The translations under genes and the position numbers were made by a program. From Oscillospiraceae bacterium (GTDB lineage Bacteria > Bacillota > Clostridia > Oscillospirales > UBA929), in NCBI GenBank assembly GCA_031254575.1, contig JAIRUE010000067.1, positions 1-37,792 on the forward strand: 37,792 nt of DNA. Reading direction: 5' to 3'. Of this stretch, positions 31,372 to 37,792 are shown piece after piece. Position 1 is the first letter of the stretch. Every line of letters starts with the position of its first letter. The notes beneath the pieces were generated by a model. The model worked only from the letters and a program-made list of their open reading frames with translations, was not told where the DNA came from and ran no database searches.

Positions 31372-31399
31372 AAAAGGACCCGCCCATCCGGGCGGGTCC
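31372..31399. terminator. Bidirectional terminator
   Basis: A perfect 10-bp stem (31376-31385 with 31390-31399) and ATCC loop between convergent genes. On the minus strand it is followed by TTTT (31375-31372); on the plus strand by the weaker TCTCTT. Confidence 0.82.
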
Positions 31400-31418
31400 T
31401 CTCTTGCAGGTTATTTTT

Positions 31419-34400
31419 CTATTTCCCCTTCGCGGGTTTTGTCGTGACCTCGACGGTAACTGTCTGTGTTTTCCCGCCGGCCCCCGTGATGATGACCCTG
31501 GCTGTGCCTTCCTTTTTCGCGGTTATCTTGGCCTTTTTGGTGTCCAGCGATATAACATCCGTGCCAGCGGGATCAAGCGTATACGTCAGCGCCTTGTTGA
31601 CGTTCTTGCCGGTCACCTTGGCCTTGACGCTGGTTGACTTGCCCGTGTACAGCGTCAGGGAGTCCTTCTTGGGCTTGATCTGGTCCTGGGAGGGGAAATA
31701 AAGGACCTTGACGGAGAGGTTGACTTTTTTGTTGCCGTTGTAGTTGAGGGCGGTCAGTTTGGCGGAACCGGCAATCAGCCCTTTAATGGTCACCGTACCC
31801 GGGCTTGCGGAGTCCGCCTCAAGCATCGGATATGTTATTGTCTTGTCGCTTTTATCCTTGATCTGTTTGGGGATCCACTCGAAATCAAGAAGGGTGGCGT
31901 CCGAAGGCTTTACCACTTTCACGCTGAGGGTGGCGGTTTCGGCGGAAATCGACCCGTCCTCGCTGATACAAAGCGTCAGCTTCTTGACCAGATTGCCGTT
32001 TGCGTCTCTGAACTCCATCTTGGAAATGGCCACCACAGGCTCAAGCCTCCAGGTCTGCTCGCGGATGACAACTTCCTTGATTACGTTGCCGTCCACGTCA
32101 TACTGCTTGGCCTTCACCGTGCCCTTCAGCATTTTGTCTACGGCGGGGTCGGGCTTTTTGGCGGTGACTTTGCATTTTGCCGTGCCGGAATTGGCAATGG
32201 TGAGGTAGTCGTTGTTTTTGACGACGCTGTCGGAAATCAGGTCTTCGTTGAACCGCCACTCCACCGTGGCGTTTGACGCCGCGCCCAGGACGGAATAGGT
32301 GGCGCTCTTGCTCTTTTTAATGGTGGCGGAGGGGCCGGCGCTGACGGTCAGGACGCATGTGGCCGTGAAAGCGCTGTCGGCGACGCTTGTGACGGTGATC
32401 GTAGTCACGCCCGGTTTTTTCGCCGTGATGATGCCGGAATTCTCGTCAACCTCCGCGACATCGGCATCCGACGAACTCCATTTGACGCGCTTGTCGGACG
32501 CGCCGGCGGGCTTGACGGTCGCCGTCAGGGTGAGTTTACCCGGCGTGCTCGCCGTCCCCATAGACATCGTCATCTTTTTCTTGTTGATCGTGACGCCGGT
32601 CGCGGCGGCGCCGGTGATGGCGATCTGGCAGGCGTCGGACTGGACTGTGCCGGCCTCGGCGTAAACCCAGCAGGTGCCCTCGCGCAATGCCGTGACCTTC
32701 CCCTTGTCGTCCACAAAGGCGACGGGGCCGTTATACGGGTCGCTGGGGTCGTATGCCGTAAATCCGGCTTTGTTTCCGGTTTCGTTGTCCAGAACATACC
32801 ATTTGAGGGTGAGCCCCGACGCGAGATTGCCCTCGCTGTTATATTGTTTAGCCGTCAAGGTCGTGGTCCCGCCCGCTTTCAGCGAGGCGGAGGTTTTGCT
32901 TAGCTTGACAACGGCGGGAAGCGTCGCTTTGATCCCGACATAGTTGACGGCGCTTGTTACCGGAACCGCAGGATCATACATTAAGAGCCCATTATCCTTA
33001 AACTTGCCGTCGCTGTCCCTCTCTCCTTTGTGGACCGTAACCCGGAAACCGGCCGTTTGAATGCCCGAAGAAGCCGGAGTGTAATACTTCTCATTTTTGG
33101 AGAATACGGCGTCCGCCGTTCCGTCTTTCTTCACGGTGATCTTTGTCACCATTTGCTCCACATAATTGCTGACGGTCACGATGTTCCAACCGCCGCTGCC
33201 GTCCGATACCCGCGCCTGGTCGGCTTTCCATGCGGGGGTGGTGGTCGTCGGCTTAGAAGACGGGAGATCCCCATCACGGGCAAATATCCCAAACGTGCTG
33301 TTCCAAATCAGCCAATCAGCCGGCTGGGAAACCGCTTCATAATCTCCGGAAATTGGGTCTTTTGTCACGACCGATTCGTCGATATATCCCTCGCTGTCGC
33401 GTTCATAATATGTCATTTCGACTTCCCATTTGACCATGTCCGTAACCGGATAAACGCCTATCACTGATTCATTTGGGATCACATCGCTGGCGTTAAAAGG
33501 TATATAAAGCGGTTTGAGAGTTATCATGCCGCCCGGGGCGACGGTCAGATCGTCTACCTTGTTGTCCGTGTCCGCGACCTCCACGCCGGTCAAACCGACG
33601 TCAACGTCATTCTCGGCGAGCGCTTTGATACAGACCGCCTGGCCGCTGAGTTTGTTCCATTTTGCCCCGTCGAAATAATAGCTGTTGCTTCCGGACGCGG
33701 ACTTCTGAAGCGGGACGGAGGGGTCAACCCCCGAAAGCGTCGTGCTCACCTTGACGACAACGGCGAACTGCTTGCCCTCGAGGACCACGGGGTCAATGGG
33801 GAAAGTGTAATAACCCGGGAGAGGTTTGGTCGTCGTAACGCCCGGTTTTATAGTAACCGCATCCAGCGGATCGCCGGTATAGGCGCTCAGCAGGGTTTCG
33901 AAGTCCTTGTCCTTCTTATAGTCTTGGATGATGTAAATATCCTCAACCGTGCTGTTCTCGACCGGGAGGAAGACCGACACGCCCTGGATGACCGAGGCGG
34001 TCCCGGCGACGGAAAACACGTTGGCATACAGCGCCGTGGACTGGCCGGTCTCTCTCACGCCGGATATGCCGTTGGTATCATATTGATAGGTATGATTGAT
34101 GGGGAATTTTGTGTACTCATAAGGGGCCTCTTTGTTCCGGCGGGGCGTGTGGGGCTTAAAATCAGCGGAAACCGACGGGTCTTTCGTCGCGCTGTAATAC
34201 CCCTCAATGTAATACGCGCCGGTGAGCAACGTGTTGTAGCTGACCCAATAGGTAAAGCCCGGGTTGTTGCTGTCGTAGACCAAAAACGCGCCGCCATCGG
34301 GAAACGCGGGAGTGAGGGCGGGCCTGGTTTCGAATTGCTGAACGCCGTCCTTATCGCCGATGTAATGCGAGATTGTCTTGGTGTCGTCCCAGCCGACAAC

Positions 34401-34988
34401 GACGACGGTGTGGTTCGCGCTCGTGTTCCTGCTGTTGTCATAAACATCGTCGTGACCGTTATGCTCATCAAAACGCATTTTGGGGTCGTAGTAAAAGGAG
34501 AGGGCCACCGCTCTGTTAGCGCTGACGGCGTCTTTGATGTGCTTGATGTAGGCTTTCTTAGACGTCGTATTGTTGATTTCCGGGTCGGGGATGTAGACGA
34601 CGCCGCTGACCGGCGCTTCGGGCTTCGGGCCGCCGTCGCGCAGCAGGTACGACGCGAGAATGGAGCGGTTGCTTTGGGCGGGGCCTTTTATCTCCTCAGG
34701 CTCGTAACTATCACTTAGTCCGGTGACGCGGGCGTTCAGCACGGCCGCCGCCGCGTACGCCCAGGAGGGCGTCGAAGACGGGACGGAACCCGGATTGAAA
34801 GATGAAGTAAACGGGCTACTCCCGTAAGCAGCATTAACGCTGCTCAGTTTGCCCGCCCATGCCTCCGGCGTGTAGTCCGTGCCGCCGTAGTTAGCGCCGG
34901 ATAAAGCCGCCGCCTCGCCCACAAACAAGTACGGGACGGCCAGCGTAAGTACCAGCGCGAGTGAGGTCAGCCTTTTGAAAAATTTCAT
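31419..34988 (-). CDS. Secreted papain-like (Cys-to-Ser) protein with lectin-like and Ig-like domains
   Basis: A 1189-residue exported protein. Residues 1-29 are a signal peptide (TSLALVLTLAVPYLFVGEAA). About 40-260 fold like peptidase C1: the position of the catalytic Cys is Ser75 in PSWAYAAAAVL, where active members have CWAFA; the His motif NHTVVVVGWDD (His193) remains, and the Asn motif is altered to YDSNNPG. About 290-460 match the lectin-like domain that accompanies clostridial C1 proteins (SYYFDGAKWNKLSG). From ~690 come several bacterial Ig-like (Big_2) units, such as VKWSSSDADVAEVDENSG and KITAKKEGTARVIITG. No sortase or S-layer anchor is visible. ATG at 34988 has AAGGAGTGGAG. Probably a surface binding protein, not a protease. 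Confidence 0.85.
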   Translation of the reverse strand: MKFFKRLTSLALVLTLAVPYLFVGEAAALSGANYGGTDYTPEAWAGKLSSVNAAYGSSPFTSSFNPGSVPSSTPSWAYAAAAVLNARVTGLSDSYEPEEIKGPAQSNRSILASYLLRDGGPKPEAPVSGVVYIPDPEINNTTSKKAYIKHIKDAVSANRAVALSFYYDPKMRFDEHNGHDDVYDNSRNTSANHTVVVVGWDDTKTISHYIGDKDGVQQFETRPALTPAFPDGGAFLVYDSNNPGFTYWVSYNTLLTGAYYIEGYYSATKDPSVSADFKPHTPRRNKEAPYEYTKFPINHTYQYDTNGISGVRETGQSTALYANVFSVAGTASVIQGVSVFLPVENSTVEDIYIIQDYKKDKDFETLLSAYTGDPLDAVTIKPGVTTTKPLPGYYTFPIDPVVLEGKQFAVVVKVSTTLSGVDPSVPLQKSASGSNSYYFDGAKWNKLSGQAVCIKALAENDVDVGLTGVEVADTDNKVDDLTVAPGGMITLKPLYIPFNASDVIPNESVIGVYPVTDMVKWEVEMTYYERDSEGYIDESVVTKDPISGDYEAVSQPADWLIWNSTFGIFARDGDLPSSKPTTTTPAWKADQARVSDGSGGWNIVTVSNYVEQMVTKITVKKDGTADAVFSKNEKYYTPASSGIQTAGFRVTVHKGERDSDGKFKDNGLLMYDPAVPVTSAVNYVGIKATLPAVVKLSKTSASLKAGGTTTLTAKQYNSEGNLASGLTLKWYVLDNETGNKAGFTAYDPSDPYNGPVAFVDDKGKVTALREGTCWVYAEAGTVQSDACQIAITGAAATGVTINKKKMTMSMGTASTPGKLTLTATVKPAGASDKRVKWSSSDADVAEVDENSGIITAKKPGVTTITVTSVADSAFTATCVLTVSAGPSATIKKSKSATYSVLGAASNATVEWRFNEDLISDSVVKNNDYLTIANSGTAKCKVTAKKPDPAVDKMLKGTVKAKQYDVDGNVIKEVVIREQTWRLEPVVAISKMEFRDANGNLVKKLTLCISEDGSISAETATLSVKVVKPSDATLLDFEWIPKQIKDKSDKTITYPMLEADSASPGTVTIKGLIAGSAKLTALNYNGNKKVNLSVKVLYFPSQDQIKPKKDSLTLYTGKSTSVKAKVTGKNVNKALTYTLDPAGTDVISLDTKKAKITAKKEGTARVIITGAGGKTQTVTVEVTTKPAKGK

Positions 34989-35084
34989 TATCTCCACTCC
35001 TTGATAAGATGATTCAGGCCGTTTTGGAACTTCCAGACAATATATCGTATTCGAACCGCCGGGACTAAAGCCCCAGCCACGTTT

Positions 35085-35113
35085 ATTCTACCGTACAGAC
35101 CCCTTTCTGTCAA
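35085..35113 (-). promoter_or_regulatory. Promoter of the large secreted protein
   Basis: Minus-strand TTGACA (35108-35113), 17-bp spacer and TAGAAT (35085-35090), giving a leader of about 90 nt. Confidence 0.72.
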
Positions 35114-35177
35114 GCGTTCCGGACATTTCTCACACATTTTTCACACCGGCGGGCGGGGAACCGCCCGCGCCCGCCCG

Positions 35178-35870
35178 TCATTGCCTCTCCCCGATCATCC
35201 CGTGCAGCGCCCCCAGCGCGTCGGAGAGCGTGCCCAGGCGGTCGATCAGGCCCATTTCCACGGCTTCCGCGCCGTGGATAACGCTGCCCATGTCGCCGGC
35301 CAGCTCGTCGGTGCGGTGCATCAGCCCGAGATAGGCCTCCTCGCTCACGCGGCTGTTCTGCGCCACAAAGCGCACGATCCGCTCCTGTATTTTCCGCAGG
35401 TAGGTGAAGGTCTGCGGCACGCCCAGGACCGTGCCGTTCATGCGCACGGGGTGTATCGTCATCGCCGCCGACGGCGCGATCATCGACAGCCGGGCCGCCA
35501 CCGCCATCGGCACGCCGATCGAGTGCCCGCCGCCCAGCACCAGCGACACCGCCGGGGTGGACAGCCCGCGGATCAGTTCGGCAATGGCCAGCCCCGCCTC
35601 GATGTCGCCGCCGACGGTATTGAGCAGGATCAGCAGGCCGTCGATTTCCGGCGACTCCTCTATGGCCGCGAGCTGCGGCAGGACATGCTCGTATTTGGTC
35701 GTCTTGACGTTCTGCGGCAGGAGCTGGTGCCCTTCCACCTGGCCGACGATCGTCAGGCAGTGGATCGTCGCCTTCTCCCCGCGCACCGTCGCCGCGCCCA
35801 GTTCCTGTATGGCTTGCCGCTCCTGCTCTGAAAAACCGGGTTCGTCCCCCGTGGCAAACGCTTCGTCCAT
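35178..35870 (-). CDS. TepA-like ClpP-fold serine protease
   Basis: About 230 residues of the ClpP/crotonase fold, close to the translocation-enhancing protein TepA of Firmicutes. Recognisable parts are HCLTIVGQVEGHQLLPQNVK, the substrate-site LLNTVGGDIEAGLAIAELI, the nucleophile region LGGGHSIGVPMAVAA (Ser117) and the His motif MTIHPVRMNG (His140), ending in AVEMGLIDRLG. The ATG at 35870 was chosen; an upstream GTG frame adds 31 Pro/Arg-rich residues without a ribosome site, so the true N-terminus is uncertain. TepA-type proteins are cytoplasmic and linked to protein export or spore processes. It lies upstream of the secreted papain-like protein on the same strand, which has its own promoter. 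Confidence 0.88.
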   Translation of the reverse strand: MDEAFATGDEPGFSEQERQAIQELGAATVRGEKATIHCLTIVGQVEGHQLLPQNVKTTKYEHVLPQLAAIEESPEIDGLLILLNTVGGDIEAGLAIAELIRGLSTPAVSLVLGGGHSIGVPMAVAARLSMIAPSAAMTIHPVRMNGTVLGVPQTFTYLRKIQERIVRFVAQNSRVSEEAYLGLMHRTDELAGDMGSVIHGAEAVEMGLIDRLGTLSDALGALHGMIGERQ

Positions 35871-36074
35871 AGATGGCGCACCGTCCCTTCCGGCCTTAGC
35901 TTGCCCGCGGACGGAACGGTTTATTTCAAAAGCCGGGGCCGGAGGTGACGGGCGCTGCCGCACGACCCGGCTGCCGTTTGTTAGGGTGAATTTTAAGGCC
36001 CTCCCGGCCTTCTCATTTCTGTGGAGGCCGGGAGAGGCCGGTTTCGCCGTCTGCTGTACCTCCAGTAGAAAAGT

Positions 36075-36878
36075 TTACGAAGTCATTCTCGCAAGCAGTC
36101 CAATAAAATATTCCCCGAGTTCATCCGGGACATCAACTGCAACCAATTCCTCATATTCACCGTGGCTATAGTCATAAAAAAATACGAGTAAAAGGTTGCC
36201 ATCCATGATATGAAATTTACTGCCTTTATATGAAGTGAAAAAACCATCGTTGCTCTCGCAATAAAAAACAAGCTCTGGAGATTCGTCCCTGTCCGGAATA
36301 GGAAGGTGCCGTGTTTTAGCATTTTTGTTTGAACCGAAAGGGTTATAGCTATTTTTATCTGCGAAATCCAAAAGCTGATTGAATTTCTGAAAATCAATAT
36401 CAGCAATAATTTCAATGACGGGATCTCTGTCATTATATTGTGCTCCGATTTTACAATAAAACACGAAATTATCACTGTTCGAATAATAGCCGCGTGCTTG
36501 TTCCCATTGATTTTCAGCACAGTATAGCACTCCGCTGGCAGTGTCTCCAATCGCACTGTGTACCCAATCAAATTTATCACAATCTACACGGCGAAATTTC
36601 CAAACCTTTACTTCATATAAATCATCTTGATATGTAAGATTATTAGGCCATAAATTACCATAAAAACCATCGCGATACTTTACACCATCAATTGTGACCG
36701 TTTTTGGTACGATTGCGTTAGAATCAATAACACAAGAATTTAGCGTTAACAATAAAGCACATAAAACAGTCGAAAAAAGTATTTTCACGGAATATATCGG
36801 ACCTCTTTGGAAAATATTTTTCACAAACTTTTTAATAATATGACTGTCCGGCTCGATAAATCGCACCTTATTGACCAA
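36075..36878 (-). CDS. AT-rich putative lipoprotein, function unknown
   Basis: A 267-residue hypothetical protein. A hydrophobic stretch and lipobox (ILFSTVLCALLLTLNSC, then VIDSN) mark it as a lipoprotein, but they start about 30 residues in. The TTG at 36878 has a very strong GGGAGGTG ribosome site, whereas an internal GTG at 36788 would give a textbook short signal but has a weak site; the start is undecided. The mature part has no recognised domain; it contains paired aromatic and acidic residues (LPIPDRDESPELVFYCES, then NDGFFTSYKG). Base composition is clearly AT-richer than the neighbouring protease gene, suggesting transfer together with the recombinase next to it. Confidence 0.72.
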   Translation of the reverse strand: MVNKVRFIEPDSHIIKKFVKNIFQRGPIYSVKILFSTVLCALLLTLNSCVIDSNAIVPKTVTIDGVKYRDGFYGNLWPNNLTYQDDLYEVKVWKFRRVDCDKFDWVHSAIGDTASGVLYCAENQWEQARGYYSNSDNFVFYCKIGAQYNDRDPVIEIIADIDFQKFNQLLDFADKNSYNPFGSNKNAKTRHLPIPDRDESPELVFYCESNDGFFTSYKGSKFHIMDGNLLLVFFYDYSHGEYEELVAVDVPDELGEYFIGLLARMTS

Positions 36879-37120
36879 GATAACACCTCCCTATTTTTAT
36901 AGTTCCATTTGTTTTAATCCGGCGGCAACATCAATGATAGAAATTCCGAATATCGGATATTCTGTTTTCAAACGTTTTCCTCGTGCAATTCATTCTGCGC
37001 GCGTCTACTTCATCCTCATGAGAAATACCCGCGCAATACATCTTTGAGAAAATGACGGGTTGGTCACACCTGAATCCGCAACATGGACAAATTTCAGACG
37101 ACACTTTTCGCCAATCTATT

Positions 37121-37792
37121 TTAGTAAAGGAAAAACAAATGCGAACACCTAAAATCGTTGATTTGCAGGACTTTTCCAGCTTCGACTGCATCATCGTCGT
37201 TGCCGTTATTTTCGGAAGCGGCTTCCAATTCTGCCAGCGTCACGGTTTTACTGCCGTCTTTCCAGTTGAACGTGATGACCAATTTGTCGTCATATAGGAA
37301 AATTGAGTTGACAAAAATATCCACAAGGTTACGGCGATATTCGGGATTTTCGATGTCCCCGCCCTTGAAACGGCTTATCCAGAACACGATTTGTTCTTTT
37401 GTGAGCGGGGTCTTTTCGATTTTCTCACGGGCGAGGGCAATTTCAAGGTCAGCCTTTTTCGTTTCCAGTTCGTCAAGCCGCTGTTTGACCGAGGCGTTGG
37501 CGATACCTTCCTCAATGGAATTGATTATATTCCCGATTCTTTTTTCAACATCACCAAGCTATTTCTGCAAAAACGATATGGTTGTGTTCTCGCGCTTCTG
37601 AAACTCTACAACCGCGTCCGCGAGCCGGACGATAATTTCATCACGGAGAACGTAATCTCGCGTCAGAGCGACAATATGACGCTCTATCCAGTCTTTTTGG
37701 ACGGTTTTCTTGTCACAGGATTTCTTGTAAATGGCGTTGCCGCATTTGTAGTAGTGATGAACCTTTCCAGTCTTGCTCGTGCCGCCAACGCC
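37121..37792 (-). pseudogene. Large serine recombinase, interrupted by an in-frame TAG (partial)
   Basis: The C-terminal part of a phage/transposon-type large serine recombinase that continues beyond the window. Reading from the edge: a zinc-ribbon-like segment (KVHHYYKCGNAIYKKSCDK), helices DWIERHIVALTRDYVL and FQKRENTTISFLQK, then a TAG stop (37559-37561), after which the same frame resumes LGDVEKRIGNIINSIEEGI, RLDELETKKADLEIAL, KTPLTKEQIVFWISRF and VNSIFLYDDKLVITFNW to a stop at 37121. Family members read LQKQL at this junction, so a CAG-to-TAG change is the simplest explanation. The Ser catalytic domain lies outside the window. The gene is probably dead unless the stop is suppressed. Confidence 0.82.

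Noticed and set aside
36931-37194. 87-codon minus-strand frame with CPCCGxRC
   Set aside because: It begins inside the recombinase in another frame, has no ribosome site, and resembles no protein I know. It may be a scrap of the recombinase element.
1-37792. CRISPR array or toxin-antitoxin pair
   Set aside because: No regular spaced repeats of 25-40 bp and no recognisable toxin or antitoxin families were found by reading.

Overview
The window reads as chromosomal DNA of a fairly GC-rich, strictly or mainly anaerobic Firmicute, most likely a plant-fibre-degrading Clostridia relative (inference). The basis is an oxygen-sensitive class III ribonucleotide reductase (NrdD/NrdG), Gram-positive-type lipoproteins, a DUF1292 protein, a TepA-like ClpP-fold protease, LplABC-type sugar uptake genes, strong AGGAGG-like ribosome sites with occasional TTG/GTG starts, and housekeeping promoters of the TTGnnn-N17-TAnAAT type.

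Layout. 1-1500: a DUF1292 protein, a small glycine-rich protein and a lipoprotein with a heptapeptide repeat. 1660-4571: nrdDG behind a strong promoter overlapped by two candidate NrdR boxes. 4603-6847: a two-gene phosphorelay/c-di-GMP operon (REC-Hpt and REC-HD-GYP), followed at once by tRNA-Arg(CCG). 6936-10481: a visibly AT-richer accessory block beside that tRNA, with degraded coding scraps, then a minus-strand operon of a Cys-rich probably exported small protein, a strong intercistronic hairpin, an FtsX-type permease and its ATPase. 10526-13405: an ABC-2 exporter operon behind a long structured leader that looks like an attenuator. 13478-14405: an AraC/GyrI-like regulator. 14487-18143 (minus): a chemoreceptor, a bactofilin and a short-chain dehydrogenase. 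18316-19722 (minus): a GyrI-like protein, tRNA-Pro(TGG) and two broken flavoprotein-family genes that keep a promoter and terminator. 19764-21891: a radical-SAM/partner pair of the predicted DNA modification or repair type.

21901-31399 is a glucuronoxylan utilisation region: a GH3 beta-xylosidase/glucosidase, a divergent AraC regulator, and an operon of GH67 alpha-glucuronidase, two ABC permeases and a solute-binding lipoprotein. The likely flow is import of aldouronates (methyl-glucuronosyl xylo-oligosaccharides) by the ABC system, removal of the glucuronic acid by GH67 and hydrolysis of the xylo-oligosaccharide by GH3. No ATPase gene is present, so a shared MsmX-like ATPase is implied. Two enzymes here are unusual: the first permease carries an extra ~350-residue membrane domain resembling DUF898, and GH67 lacks its usual N-terminal domain.

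31419-37792 (minus): a 1189-residue secreted protein with a papain-like domain that has lost its catalytic cysteine plus lectin-like and Ig-like repeats, a TepA-like protease, an AT-rich lipoprotein, and at the window edge a serine recombinase interrupted by an in-frame TAG, which marks a second mobile-DNA scar. The best candidates for new biology are the Cys-rich-peptide/FtsX transporter operon, the DUF898-permease fusion, the papain-like pseudoprotease and the ABC-2 leader RNA.
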